Below are positions 1-10,939 of a stretch of 64,000 nucleotides of DNA, one piece after another. The stretch covers positions 992,001 to 1,056,000 of the forward strand of contig OZ345379.1 in the NCBI GenBank assembly GCA_977006965.1, in the 5' to 3' direction. Both the position numbers and the translations under genes were made by a program. The first letter of the stretch is position 1. Each line of letters opens with the position of its first letter. The notes under the pieces were generated by a model. It was not told where the DNA came from and did not search any database. It saw only the letters and a list, made by a program, of their open reading frames with translations. The DNA is from Phymatolithon calcareum (lineage: Eukaryota; Rhodophyta; Florideophyceae; Hapalidiales).

Positions 1-311
1 AACCACGTGAAGTGACTTGTCCTTCTGCAGTATCAACTGTGCGATGAGATTTGAGGCAGCGGTCGTTTGATCAATACGATCGATCAAAATGATGAGCACG
101 CACCGCACGATCGCGGGAGCTTGCGCCAATCAGCGACGTTTCCCACAACAATGCCGACATTCCTACCTCTTGCCCGCCCGTGTGGGCAATGCTGCACATC
201 AGTCGGTTTACCCTCTCCCGCGACGCTTGACGCACATCCGGACCAGGTGCCACATCCCGCACCATTCCTCTCGCGTCGTACCCCTCTTTGCCTCTCGCAT
301 CCATCCGCGCA
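1..311. other. Left edge, no gene recognised
   Basis: I see no supportable gene in this edge segment. Open frames here on both strands are arginine-, proline- or serine-rich and overlap the downstream gene out of frame, so they look like shadows. It probably holds the promoter and leader of the gene starting at 312. Confidence 0.4.
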
Positions 312-836
312 ATGGCCGACGGCGACGCCCTCTTCCTCGCCGCGCCGCTCGACCTAACCGCGCTAGCGAACGCGCTCGACCTTTGTCCCTTCACGCGTCT
401 TGCCGCGGCGGCCGATGTCGCCGCCTGGCATCCACCCGCGCAGCGTCCGCGTCCCGCGCAAGTTCCCGTGCGTATTCTTCCTCGCAATCGTCGCATCCGT
501 CCGCGTCCGCGTGTCCCTCTCCTCCCCTCTTTCGATTTTGAATTGGACGATTTGCCGGAACGACCAAACGACGTGGAAGGACAGCAGGAAAACACGGATG
601 CGATGACGAAAAAACCCCCAAGAATTCCAAAGTTGCCGCGTACTCCGCCGCGACCGCCCGCTCGCGGCGTGCGCCCAATACAAATCCGACAGCACGATCT
701 TACGGCGCCGCGCGTGCGTCTCGACCTCCGACTTGACCCTAGCGGCGTGTTTGTCACGCCCAGTCCGAAGAAACGTCGGACGCGCATTCTTATAGACAGT
801 CCGAGCGATGTGCGTGCCACTGCGCTTGACTTCTAG
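312..836 (+). CDS. Hypothetical basic, proline-rich protein (174 aa)
   Basis: I do not recognise this protein. The ATG at 312 was chosen because the frame upstream offers only a TTG (288). The N-terminus (MADGDALFLAAPLDL) begins with clean codons rich in G or C at third positions, as in the other genes here. The middle is rich in Arg and Pro, with an acidic patch (about residues 83-93). The C-terminal third is basic and ends in a Ser-Pro/Lys-Arg stretch (TPSPKKRRTRILID) that could act as a nuclear localisation signal. No membrane segment or known domain is visible. It converges with the DDB2-like gene, about 260 bp away. Low complexity leaves some doubt that it is coding. Confidence 0.5.
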   Translation: MADGDALFLAAPLDLTALANALDLCPFTRLAAAADVAAWHPPAQRPRPAQVPVRILPRNRRIRPRPRVPLLPSFDFELDDLPERPNDVEGQQENTDAMTKKPPRIPKLPRTPPRPPARGVRPIQIRQHDLTAPRVRLDLRLDPSGVFVTPSPKKRRTRILIDSPSDVRATALDF

Positions 837-1098
837 TTGTGTAATGTACATTGGTGTTTGCTGAGTATTCTAAATTCGTTTAAGTAAAAGTAATTTTTTG
901 CTTTTCCATCGCCATCTCTCATCCTAAGTGACGATCGCGGCCATAGCAGGATTTGCTGAACACGGAGGTTCTACTACTGCGGTGCATGTATAAGAAGGAT
1001 GTCGCTTGCGCATCCTTCTCGACTTTCGCGTCCTTCGATGCTGAGCGGTGTCAAATTCGATTGCCTGTTCTTTCCAAATGCTAGTAAACACACACGGC

Positions 1099-2715
1099 TT
1101 ACCGCGTACTGGCCGCAGCAGTTCTGCTTCTCGTGTTCCGTCCGAGCGTCAAAGTAGATGTCGCGTTCTTCTTCTTCACGGCCACTGTCTTTCTCTTCTT
1201 CCTCGGCGCAGAGCCGCCTCCATCTTCGTCATCACTATCCCCTGGCCGCCGTCGCACGGGTGGTCTGAACTCACCATCTGCCTCGGCGGTCTCCTTACGA
1301 TTCTCATTCTTCACAGCCCAAAACGCAAGATGCAGCGATGTGCCCGATACAATCATGTCATGTGTTGGTGAAAATTTGTTCAGCGGGCATTTCGTCGTGA
1401 CCGCCATATCAATGATGGAACTGACCACCTCTCCGGTGCGCGCTGAAAACAAGTCTATGGGATGCAAAATCTTTTCCACCTCTTCATAGCCCCGCTTCAC
1501 TGAATACGCATCACCCAAGAATCTTCCCACGAGGAACAAATCATCCGTCCAATCCTTCGGATCCCAATGCGCTCGGAACGGTGACAGATATCTGTTAAAG
1601 TTGTGCGAGTGTACAATTTCCTTCGGTTGTGCATCAGACCTTTCATTCCCGTTGCCCACCAAGGCGTTCACGTCTCCCCAAACGCGGACACGATTATCAT
1701 GGCATGTACTCACGATTTTCGACCCATAGTTTGGTGAAAATGAAGCCCCAAACACAATTTTCGGATGCCGATAAAATCCAATTTCCTGTCCAGCACCAAG
1801 TTTCCTCGCATCCCACAACGCCATCAATCTATCATTCCCCGAACTCAATATCAACTCCGGTCTCAATGGATTCACATCAAGAAACTGCACCTTACTCTCA
1901 TGCATTTTCTCCCATTCCGCCACCGGTTTGGCAACCCTCGCATCCACAACATGCATAGCCCCCTTACACGTTGCCGCATACACACAATGTCTGCTATTAG
2001 AATCCACAGCAAGCGCCATAACCGACCGCCATTTCGACATCGTCATCGCATCCGTCCATCCATCAGGATTAAGATTAAGCACTTTCTGTACCCCGTACGG
2101 AGGCTGTGCTGCCATCGGTCCACCTCCACCATGAAACGCCACTTCAATATGTGAGCGATGCACACAGCCGTCCATAGCCCCCGACCAAAGCGTTTCCTCA
2201 CCCTGAAACGCAAACGCCGTGACGTTTGCATAGTGCGGTTTCGCAGAAGCAAGACTAAGATCAAACTCGCCGCGCGCAGCTTGGACACCCACATCCGTCA
2301 CAGCGACAACGCCGCGTTTATCTCCGGAGATGGCGAGACGACCTCTGGGATGCCATTCAAGCGCCGTGACGCGACGAGCATGAGCGTGATCGAAAATCGT
2401 CTGCACTTTCGCACTGAGTTGCGGTGACGGAAGTGGCGGCGGAAGTCCACCGCAAAGCCCGAGTTCCAAGTCGCGCAGATGAGAACGTAAGGCGATGTAC
2501 GCGTCACGATGACGATCAAGACGAAGGCCGAGGTTCGGACGACGACGGTGAGGACACGATAAGGCTAGATGACCGAGGGCGCCGCAGGTGTAGCAAGGAC
2601 GCGCGGGACATATCGTGTGATCGTGCCCTTCCTTCGAGCAGTGTAGACATTGTCGACCCGGTAGTTTGCGCTGGAGGACGATGCGAGTACGCTCGTCGCC
2701 GCCGGCAACCTCCAT
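1099..2715 (-). CDS. DDB2: DDB2-like WD40 protein with CCHC zinc knuckles
   Basis: DDB2 is the WD40 subunit of UV-damaged-DNA-binding complex; it recognises photolesions and couples to DDB1-CUL4 ubiquitin ligase in nucleotide excision repair. The ATG at 2715 gives 538 aa. Two CX2CX4HX4C knuckles lie at about residues 23-36 and 41-54, as I recall for plant DDB2. WD40-type repeats follow, including a repeat ending LMALWDARK that fits the WDxR box used to contact DDB1, and the block HNFNRYLSPFRAHWDP, which resembles the DDB2 segment reading HLTPIKATWHP. The tail (last about 70 residues) has an acidic run and basic clusters (APRKKRK) typical of a nuclear signal. No intron is needed. Other WD40 families fit the knuckle plus LSPFRAHW combination less well. 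Confidence 0.8.
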   Translation of the reverse strand: MEVAGGDERTRIVLQRKLPGRQCLHCSKEGHDHTICPARPCYTCGALGHLALSCPHRRRPNLGLRLDRHRDAYIALRSHLRDLELGLCGGLPPPLPSPQLSAKVQTIFDHAHARRVTALEWHPRGRLAISGDKRGVVAVTDVGVQAARGEFDLSLASAKPHYANVTAFAFQGEETLWSGAMDGCVHRSHIEVAFHGGGGPMAAQPPYGVQKVLNLNPDGWTDAMTMSKWRSVMALAVDSNSRHCVYAATCKGAMHVVDARVAKPVAEWEKMHESKVQFLDVNPLRPELILSSGNDRLMALWDARKLGAGQEIGFYRHPKIVFGASFSPNYGSKIVSTCHDNRVRVWGDVNALVGNGNERSDAQPKEIVHSHNFNRYLSPFRAHWDPKDWTDDLFLVGRFLGDAYSVKRGYEEVEKILHPIDLFSARTGEVVSSIIDMAVTTKCPLNKFSPTHDMIVSGTSLHLAFWAVKNENRKETAEADGEFRPPVRRRPGDSDDEDGGGSAPRKKRKTVAVKKKNATSTLTLGRNTRSRTAAASTR

Positions 2716-2933
2716 CACAGCAATTGACGGAGATGAAGTGGAGGTCGTGGGTATTCACGGGGCAAGTCGCTGCAACGGTCGGCCGTAATGCACATGTGCA
2801 TAAATATCGGCCGGGGTGACGATCAGCGATTCAAGTCACTCTTCCAGGCCAGAGAAAATCATGATGCTGCCATTTCATGAGTCTTCATTGGGCCGTGGCG
2901 GTGCCCAGTGCAAAAGTCCAGACCAATTATCAT

Positions 2934-3011
2934 AATTCGTGGTCCCAGGCATAGTGAAAACGACCTTTTCTATAGAAAATGTCGTTTTCACTATGCCTGG
3001 GACCACGAATT
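2934..3011. repeat. 78-nt near-perfect palindrome
   Basis: Arms 2934-2964 and 2981-3011 are exact reverse complements. The apparent loop (2966-2979) is itself a perfect palindrome, leaving one mismatched pair (2965/2980). The transcript would fold into one long hairpin. It lies about 220 bp upstream of the DDB2-like start. It could be a small-RNA precursor, a tiny fold-back element or an extrusion site. Confidence 0.85.
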
Positions 3012-3054
3012 TTGCAAGAACATGGCCCTATCGGGACCAGAGATAGCCCTCAAC

Positions 3055-3132
3055 TGTACACATTCATAATATGAATGTGTACAATACTACATTGACTCCA
3101 ATATTATTAGAGTCAATGAAGTATTATAATAC
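3055..3132. repeat. Cluster of short inverted repeats
   Basis: Three hairpins lie in tandem: a perfect 13-bp arm pair (3055-3067 with 3071-3083), a 16-bp pair with one mismatch (3083-3098 with 3110-3125), and a 12-bp palindrome (3121-3132). They follow the long palindrome at 2934-3011 and may be parts of one decayed element. Confidence 0.7.
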
Positions 3133-4833
3133 TTAGAAGTTCAGTTGGCGCTACAGCATGTAGTAGCGCCCCGTATGAAATGGGACAGCACAACATCTGC
3201 ACAATACGGCAGGGTACAATGCCTATCGGCGAATATTCTCATGGTATACGCTCTTGCGTGCCATGCGCAGGGGATGACAGCGAGGAGCGGATAGCTTTGT
3301 TGCGAAAGAGCACACAGTGGTCGGGACTATGGTGTCTCGGTTGGCCCGCACTCCACAAGTATACGTAATTTCGGAAATTAATGAAAGATTCGCTCTCGTT
3401 GCGCAACGTCAAGTTTTCCGCTTTAGAATCAATCTGTCCGTCCGTCCAAGTCTCGTTAACTCAGCGAGTGGCAGTATTATATCTCGCACAGGAAACTTCG
3501 AAATATACATGGAATAGATCGACTCTGGCCAGCTAATATCAGATGGTTCGTGTCAGCACCACGTCTCCTGCAAACGTTTCAGTTGTATGTCATCTCAAGT
3601 GACATTGGCGATAAGAAGGATGGCGTAGAGATGAAGGAAGAAGCTGTGAGACTGTGGATTGTATTGTACATAACATTTACCCCCAAATGTAAGCGCACTG
3701 GCGTTTCGATGGAACACCGTAATTCATTCTATCCTTTATCAGGTCGACTTAGAGAGGCCGTCAGTATGAGCAATTGGAAGAAAGCTGCTGGAAGACGAAG
3801 TGGCTCTTTCAGGAAGGCTGCACTGGTTCATGACAGGCGTTTCTGAATCAATTAATGATCTATTTTTCATTGTGGAGTAACAAGATCGTCGGAGGACACT
3901 CTGGCCATGCAGCACCCCAATCATGCAGACGATGCCATCGAATCGATCCCAGCGATTATCTCTTCAGGAACAAGAACGCAAATCTTTTTATTCAGCAAGA
4001 AAGAAACTCGTGATATGGAGAAAGCGAAAATTCCCTTCCATAAACCCGCAATAATCTTAACACTTCTTCCTTTGCCTCCGGCGCAACTGCTCGAGTGACA
4101 ATCTGTCACCTCAAGATCAACGCTATTGTCCAACGAGTATGGGATCGACGAGCGAACTGCCTTAACGTCAAGAGAATTATGGTGTGCAACTGAGGCAAAA
4201 CCGCCTGCGATCCGAGCGTTCCCCCCCCTCTTTTACCATGTGTGTATCAGACCAAATTGTCGTATTTGGCAAGGCAGGCAGTGGGATTTTACTGCTGGTG
4301 CCCATGACAAAAGTTAATGCAATATATGAGTACAAGTTGATCACCAGAGCAGCATTTCAAATAAGATACCTTCTCCTTGACGCACTCCACCAGGGAAGGG
4401 AAGAGCTGCGCCAACACTTTGTTAGAATGCCGAGGGCTCAAACAAGCACTCACTTCGAAAAAGCAGCTGGTGATATATTCAAAAAATAAGATCGACTCCA
4501 GGTTAGTCGCGAGACGTGTTGTGGAGCGCTGGCGATTAGACGGCTCTTAGGAAGGACTGTTGCTGGGATTTGAAGGAGCATTTCCCTGAAAAGAGCCCAA
4601 TCCGTATTTCAAAAAAGGAGCACTCTCCCGTTTCTTAAATCATGGCGTACCAAAGCACGGAGCCAAACCTTGCATGGAAGTGCTGTGGATAAGAATCGAG
4701 CAACCTCTCTTCCCCGTGTCTTACAAAGTGTCTGTATCTAGAATCCCTCTTGTTACAGCACACTACGGGCCATGTACAATTACAAAGGGCCTGCAACACA
4801 GCGAGCTTAGCCATGAAGGCTCCCTTATTGCGG
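3133..4833. other. Intergenic, no gene recognised
   Basis: Only short open frames without recognisable domains or sustained codon bias occur here. The tract lies between the hairpin cluster and a LINE tail and probably consists of older decayed repeats. Confidence 0.45.
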
Positions 4834-5292
4834 TTACAACGAGCAGTGCCCACTTCTTGCATTCTTTTTTATAATTCCCTTGTAACAGTGTTTCAATGGC
4901 CCAATTTTCTTCCATTCTGTCCCATCGTTCGCGAGATTTACTGTGGCTTGCGCGTCCACAACCGGTGGGCCATCAGACATTGATCCTGGTGTTGGTCTGC
5001 CGCATTGTAGCAGCATCTGGCGGACGAAGCGATGGTCGTTCATCCTAATGATATGTCCAAGCAAGTTTAGTCATAGGTCTCTGGCAGGTAATATCACGTC
5101 GATAGTCAGGGGCCTGGCAGGGGATAGTATCCTGGACTCGTCGGCGATAGGTCTTCGCGATGTTTTTAATAGTTTTCTGGCACCTGCTAAGCTGAAAGGT
5201 GCGACTTCCGCCCAAAGACGGTGAATCGACCCTGTCCCTGTGAGTCTCAGAGTGTCTGTGGAGTGCAGCTTGCATTCCTGTGTGAGATCCAT
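4834..5292 (-). mobile_element. Decayed LINE 3' end (WLGH..RM family)
   Basis: The minus strand reads LGHIIRMNDHRFVRQML at about 5010-5064. This fits the motif (R.WLGH.LRM....PR..L) that ends the ORF2 protein of several non-LTR retrotransposon clades. A second frame (ending near 5071, starting about 5292) carries the upstream part, so at least one frameshift separates them. A related copy in the same orientation is at 15400-15590, and another tail lies at 7473-7850 on the plus strand. No intact reverse transcriptase is present. Confidence 0.65.
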
Positions 5293-5466
5293 GCTAACGA
5301 AATGAAACTACAATTTCAAGAGATTCCAATTAGGGCGATAACAATTACATTCCTCCTTTTACAATTACTGCAAAGATCACTTTTTGATGCTCACAATTAC
5401 CCCCGGTAATTCCATGCCCTCCGTGCTCCCGATCGTCGAATTTTCTCGTTTCCCCGACCCGATACA

Positions 5467-6198
5467 ATGGGCGCTACATCGACACCGGCATTGCCCTTAG
5501 CACCCGCTGATTCCGTGACAGCACCCTCTCCACCCGTGCCCGCTGCCTCGCCAACCGTCGCTGCGCCCGCGCCGTGTCGCACACTGTACGTGCGCAATCT
5601 CTGCGAGAAGCGGAAAAAGGAGCAACTTCGCGTGCTCCTGCACGCCTTATTCTCGCCTTATGGAGAAATCGAATGGATATCCGCGCACAAAACGATAAAA
5701 TTACGCGGTCAGGCCTTCATTACGTTTCGCGACATGGCCGGCGCCACCACTGCTCTGCGTCGCCTGCAGGGCACCTCGTTCCTCTCCCGTCCGCTTCGCA
5801 TAGCGTACGCCCGCAACGAGACGGACCGCGCCGTTCCGGCCGGCGCCGCTCGTGGCGCCGCACGCAAGGCGAGGAAATCCCGGCCGCGCGCCGTGACATC
5901 CGCGGCACCGGCTGATGCTATTGTCGAAATGGATGTGACGGAGGAAGCGGCGAAGGAGGCACCGACGGAGCCTAATCGCGTTCTGTTCGCACAGAAGGTA
6001 CCCTCGGGGGAAGAGCTTTCAGAGCGATGCGCTCGATTCGCGGGATTTGTGGAGGTACGAGCCGTTCCTGGAAAACAGGACATTGCGTTTGTAGAGTTCT
6101 CCACTGAGGCAAATGCTGCTGTCGCTGTTGCTGCGCTCGATGGTGTCGTACTTGTCGATGGAGCACCACCTTTGCAGATCGCGTATGCGAAGAAGTAG
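5467..6198 (+). CDS. U1A/U2B''-type snRNP protein, two RRMs
   Basis: This is the spliceosomal RNA-binding protein of the U1A/U2B''/SNF family, which binds stem-loops of U1 and/or U2 snRNA. In 243 aa, an Ala/Pro-rich leader (1-37) is followed by RRM1 (about 38-117) with RNP2 LYVRNL and RNP1 RGQAFITF, the near-invariant family signature. A basic linker (about 118-145) and an acidic stretch come next, then RRM2 (about 171-243) with RNP1-like DIAFVEF and the terminal AYAKK. The ATG at 5467 is the first in frame and follows a GC-rich leader. RRM1 cannot by itself separate U1A from U2B''; a single SNF-like protein may do both jobs. No intron is needed. Confidence 0.92.
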   Translation: MGATSTPALPLAPADSVTAPSPPVPAASPTVAAPAPCRTLYVRNLCEKRKKEQLRVLLHALFSPYGEIEWISAHKTIKLRGQAFITFRDMAGATTALRRLQGTSFLSRPLRIAYARNETDRAVPAGAARGAARKARKSRPRAVTSAAPADAIVEMDVTEEAAKEAPTEPNRVLFAQKVPSGEELSERCARFAGFVEVRAVPGKQDIAFVEFSTEANAAVAVAALDGVVLVDGAPPLQIAYAKK

Positions 6199-7472
6199 GA
6201 GACACTGCCGTCTGATTCCTCATTGCAATGAACCATTTTTATGCCAGCCTGCATCGGCGAAGGCAATCCGCAATGTGTATCTCAAAATTGAAAAAATAGA
6301 CTCGAAGAGCGCCTGGTTTGCTCACGAATTGACGGCTAAGCTGTGCTGCTCGGGAGCGAATGTTGCAAAGGCGCGTGCGGCACGCGGAAGTTTAATTTTA
6401 CGGCTGTTTCTCGCGCACTAGATCTTTGCTTCATGAGATTTCAGTGACCAGAATTCTCGCTGAAGAGGTGCCCAGGCCGCACGCGCTGTACTTTGATGAT
6501 GATACGAATTGACGGAGGTATGTGGTGTTCGTTGCGGTAAATTACGTGGAACACACTGGATCAAAACTAAACTCTAAATTTGTCTATGCTTCTCTTTCAT
6601 TTATCTCCTTCAAGAACTATCGCACTTCCAGGGAACAGGCTCGAAGAGTTGCCGAAAAGCTCGTGTTCAATCCTTTCTTTGTTTCAAGCCGGAGGGTGAC
6701 ATAGTGACTCTTACATCTCAGTGTGCCTGTTTCTGATTCCCCGGAGTTGATTGTGGCGGAATTATGGAACAAAACTCACTAGTGTCTTATTTGGAAGAGC
6801 ACTGGATATGGTATATTCCATGATTTTCTCTTTACGGCGATATACGTTTACTCAAGGTGAGCCCTTGATCTCTGGTTAGCTTAATAGTTTCGGTGATGTG
6901 CAATACTGTATATTGTATACGAAACGAACCCGCGCAGCAAATCGCGTATATTGCAATCGTATCTATTCGCTATGGACATGAACAGGTCGGCGACTGTGCC
7001 TTCCTCCGATTCATGCCGAAGCTGGACTTCAGGACCCAGAGTTCTGGACCCAAATCGCAGGCAATGGAATGAGGTTTTTCTGCACTGCTCTCCGCGTGCG
7101 GTGGAGATTGCTGTTGAAGCCACAAAATAATTAATATCAACCTTGAATGGATGGCAACTGAATTTCTGGGTTCGCCAGCGTCATCATATACGTACTGTTA
7201 TCCGTCTGAAAGCATCAGCTGTGGAGTCCATGTATCATTGGAAGTGGGCTCTATTTCAGGTGTATTACCGTCCATGACCAGCTCACGGAGCTGGAGGAAG
7301 AGTTCGCGTCGTGCAGCGGGGTGGCATTGGATGTGATTTTGAGGTACATCTTTTCAAATGTGAATCTTCTTTTGGAAGTAGTGTGTTTTGTAATAGTCGC
7401 TTTGGGGTGCACAAGTCTCTATCGGACTTAGAATTCAACTTGGTGATGGTGGATTAGGCGTTCCCTGTCTAT
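6199..7472. other. Intergenic, no gene recognised
   Basis: No supportable coding region, RNA gene or strong repeat was seen between the snRNP gene and the next LINE remnant. The first about 100 bp presumably hold the 3' UTR of the snRNP gene. Confidence 0.45.
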
Positions 7473-7850
7473 ATGAATTTAGGGGATGGAATGGTGGATC
7501 CACAGGCGGCTATGTTCACAAGGCTTATAAGGCCATCAGCTCAAAGCATGGAGTATGTACTTTGTTCTTGCTGCCGACTTTGTCGACCGAAGGGAATGTT
7601 TCACATACATATTTTTATGGAGCCCTCACTCGACGTTGTGGTTCCAACCAGAGACCATCCTTCGAAATGGCTCGGAAACGTCCTCCGAATGGACAGACGT
7701 GACATGTTTCGCCAAGTGGCGCTTCGGGGTGTTAAGCAAACCACGAACTTATTTTTAGTTACTAACCAGACGCACTGTAGATGTACAAGCAGTGGACTGA
7801 AGAGAATGGATAGAACGTAGGCCATCAAATCGCTGCTAACCTTAGACTAA
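7473..7850 (+). mobile_element. Decayed LINE 3' end (WLGH..RM family), plus strand
   Basis: The plus-strand translation contains KWLGNVLRMDRRDMFRQVAL (about 7657-7716), again the C-terminal block of a non-LTR retrotransposon polyprotein. A stop follows soon after (LKRMDRT, then TAG). The preceding sequence is not clearly recognisable, so this is a truncated, mutated copy belonging to the same broad group as the minus-strand tails at 4834-5292 and 15400-15590. Confidence 0.6.
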
Positions 7851-8023
7851 GAGAAATGTATCATTCCTTGTACAACACTAGCTGTGCAATGCATGCATTG
7901 CAGTGTTTGGGCAAGATATCTCCGGTGCATGCTTGACTAGGGTGACTGATATGCATATATCATGCACATCTCGGCACTGTTTTTTCATGAAAAGCAGTTG
8001 GAGGCGAGTTGTTTTGAAGCAAC

Positions 8024-8140
8024 TGATTAGTTGTTTCTTTAAAGCCCTCAATTACGCACCTAAGACTGTACCGGAGCAGCTTTTCGGTACTCGTTCATTC
8101 TAGTATATCGCCTGGTCCCTAATACAGGGACTCGTCTGTT
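8024..8140 (+). mobile_element. LINE-derived repeat shared with 16783-16903
   Basis: About 115 bp here is the reverse complement of 16783-16903 at roughly 85-90% identity by eye, including a 40-nt stretch that is almost identical. The coding-sense reading (YIAWSLIQGLV), extended in the other copy as LLHIVNYGDAV, resembles the segment after the reverse transcriptase core of LINE proteins (LV..H..Y.D.V). Both copies carry an in-frame stop before YIAW and are dead. Confidence 0.55.
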
Positions 8141-8967
8141 GAGGCGATGTGCACACTTGGGACTTACGTTGATGAAATGCTCTCTCCATTTCAATTGTTT
8201 AAAGTACTCGTCGGAGAGTAGACAAAAATATCAAATTTTCTAGATGGCTATTGCTGCTCTCTGGTACAGTATGATAGCCGATAACCGTCGGTATACCCGG
8301 TAGCCCCGTCTGCCGAGCTTTCTCTACGCAGCCGATCTGTGCGCACATCTTGAAAGCTCTCTTGAAGTTGTGGGTAGTCGCTGGAGAAGCAATGTACATC
8401 GCTGTATAATGCTCCCAGGCCTAATTTCGGAACACTTCGTGATACATATACATATTCTTACCATATGCAAAGAAACATATAAAACTGCACTTGTCGAAAA
8501 AGCAACCGTTTGGTGCTGGTTTCCACCGGTCAATTCACGTTTCCCAATGACCAATTCAAATTTCGTTTCTGGCATCAAAATGGTACAGTACAGTATCAGA
8601 GGTAGAGATGTTCTTAGAGTGCCAGGCATCCCTGTCCTTCTAAGAGCACAATTTTCTCAATTTCTAAGGCGCACGGGCGGCATGCCCCAATTTTATTAAT
8701 TTTTAGGTTCTAATTTCAACCGTTCTGCTCCCCTTTTCACGTTCCCCTGTCCACGTGGACCTCTACAACACCCTGAAAAGAATCAAACCAGGGGCAGTTT
8801 TGCTCTATTTTGGAATGACCCAATCGGGGCCTATATTCGTCCATTTATGCAAATCAAAATGGAATGAACTCAGTTCGATCTGGATGAAAATAAGCAGAGA
8901 AAAACAGGCCCAGAAAGGAACAAGCAAGCAAAGGCAAATAACCTGCACTGTATCGAGCGCGGAAACC

Positions 8968-9333
8968 ATGGTGGCTTCGGCCAAGACCAAGACGCCGACG
9001 ATGGACGACGCAACGAAGAAGGCCAATGCATTGACTTTGAAGCGTGCGCTGAAGAGTCTTCCCAACATGCCCAGCTCATCCGGTCGTTTCGGCGATAAGC
9101 CGCCCAAGAAGAGGCTTAAGGACTTCTTCGGAACAGTTCTGAATGTTGATGCAAAACCGGGCCCCGGGTTCACCATGTGTCAGACGTGCTTTAAGTACGT
9201 CGCCATTCGCAGGTACCATTGCCAGAATTGCAACTCTAAGAATCCGTCATCTCGAAATCCTAACAACGGAAGGCCCGGTTCGAAGCGAGGCGCGGCGTCG
9301 AAGGAAGAATATTTGTCAAGCAAGGAAATGTAA
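8968..9333 (+). CDS. Small zinc-ribbon protein (121 aa), paralogue of 17066-17482
   Basis: I do not recognise this family. The ATG at 8968 sits in a strong context (accATGg), and similarity to the minus-strand gene at 17066-17482 begins after it; the frame upstream to 8755 looks non-coding. The N-terminal half is basic. A block KPPKKRLKDFF precedes NVDAKPGPGF and the zinc-binding candidate C-x2-C-x10-C-x2-C (MCQTCFKYVAIRRYHCQNC), followed by NSKNPSSRNP, shared almost unchanged with the paralogue. The tail is Gly/Arg/Ser-rich. Four cysteines in two CxxC pairs suggest one zinc ion; the charge suggests a nucleic-acid partner, but that is inference. LINE debris flanks it on the left, and an AATAAA-like site lies near 9531. 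Confidence 0.72.
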   Translation: MVASAKTKTPTMDDATKKANALTLKRALKSLPNMPSSSGRFGDKPPKKRLKDFFGTVLNVDAKPGPGFTMCQTCFKYVAIRRYHCQNCNSKNPSSRNPNNGRPGSKRGAASKEEYLSSKEM

Positions 9334-10939
9334 GCGCTCGTTCGTGTGTGCGGTCGTCTTTCTTGATGGTATCCCGAAGTAATGAGCTCCTCAAGCTGGG
9401 TTCATGGTAGCACATCGTTTGTATCTGACTAGTTATTGCTGCCCATCGTCGCCGCGGCTACGCAAGGGAAACTCATTGCGCAAGGAGTGCATGTCATCGG
9501 TATTGTAGTTTTGGGCAAGCGGTAATGCGGAAATAAATTTGATTTATTTTAATTTTGATTAAAAAATCAAGGGTGCTTACGTCGTTCTTTTTCTACCTAG
9601 GTACCATGTTTTCTCTGTGAATAACTTCTGTCTCAAAGAGCAAATGAAGGACATATCGTACAAGGACCTCGCCTATAGTTCGTCGAAAAGGCAAAGATCT
9701 GCCAGGAATATAATACACAGCTTCCACCCAGGCCCATTAAGTAGATCGACCGCTAGAAATTTTGGATTCTTCCCAATTTCACGAAAAGGACTGCTTCATA
9801 TACGCTTGACTGAACAAACAAATGACGCGGCACTTGCCGGTTAAGTTACATGCGTACAAGTGCGAAAGAATCGTTTCACCGAGCAAATTAGAGTACGATA
9901 TCTTGCTTAATGTCCAAGTCAAGGCCTCGACTTCTCCGCTGAAGGAGTCTACTCTTCGGCACCATTCCGACGGCTCGCTTCTTGCTTTTCTATTAGAGTG
10001 ATACTGTAGAGGGTGCCGTCGAGAGAGTGTGGTGATTATCGCGAAGCTGCATCGATATGCAGCTTCGCGCCAGTGCACTGCCGGCCCCGTAAATGAAGAC
10101 AGTTCTTTCTACCTATTTTTAAAATTATATTGTTTATACATTTTCTCCCAATTGCGCCACGTCACGTGGAGTTTTCCAGGAGTCGTCTTTGGCATTGCAC
10201 AAGTGGCCACTTGTGCAGTGCCGAAGATGACTAGTGGCTAGCTCTTCTTACAGCTGTGCAACCTTGCAAAAAAGGAGAAAGAGATTGAAAGAGAAAGCTT
10301 GCCGTCCACGGGGAAATTCTGGAACAGTAGTGGAACCATCGCGGTTGTTCAGGATGGAATCGTTCAAACGAAGAGCAACAAGCAGAGAAGAAGTGTGCTT
10401 CTTGTTTGCGAGCAGGAGCAACGCCATGTCGTATTCAAACGAGAGGATAATTAAGTAGAGCTCAGATTGTAAGCCTTGTCAATATAAGGAAATCTTTATT
10501 GTGCTTATTCTAGTCAGACAAGTTCCCCATTGCCACAGCCATTCCCGCCCATCTTTCCTGTCCCGTAATGCACGTTTCCGCCCCAGTTGCATCCCACATG
10601 CAGGAGAAGAAATCGGAAAACCTATTGAGTTACTCCAGTAGTTCAAGGTGAGGTAGCTTGCAGTCTTTCCTCTCTGTGAAACTATCAGTCGCTTGAGTTT
10701 ACACTTGAAGCTACGTTCCAGAGAATGGCATCAACACCAACTGTCTTACGACGGAGCACAGTTTTGTCGCGAAGGGAAACTAAAACTAGGAGCCAAAATT
10801 CCATTCCAAAGTGCATTCGCCTAATCTATCGATACTACGACATGACTGGTTGTAATAACTTATTGAAAGAGCCGTATAGCAAAGAAAGTGCGAACAGCAG
10901 TCAAACTATGCACTAACTAACATCGACCTACTCTCATTG
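9334..10939. other. Intergenic with hairpins, no gene recognised
   Basis: The tract holds the 3' UTR of the zinc-ribbon gene (A/T-rich around 9530-9570), a perfect 13-bp hairpin at 10040-10069 with a 4-nt loop, and the 52-bp palindrome described separately. The remaining short open frames show no domains. Confidence 0.5.
10181..10232. repeat. 52-bp loopless palindrome
   Basis: The two 26-bp halves meet at 10206/10207 and match as reverse complements at 23 of 26 positions, with no spacer. A shorter perfect hairpin lies 110 bp upstream (10040-10069). No coding role is evident. Confidence 0.75.

Noticed and set aside
71-820. 249-codon minus-strand frame
   Set aside because: It is antisense to the better-supported gene at 312-836, is Arg/Ser/Gly-biased and has no domain.
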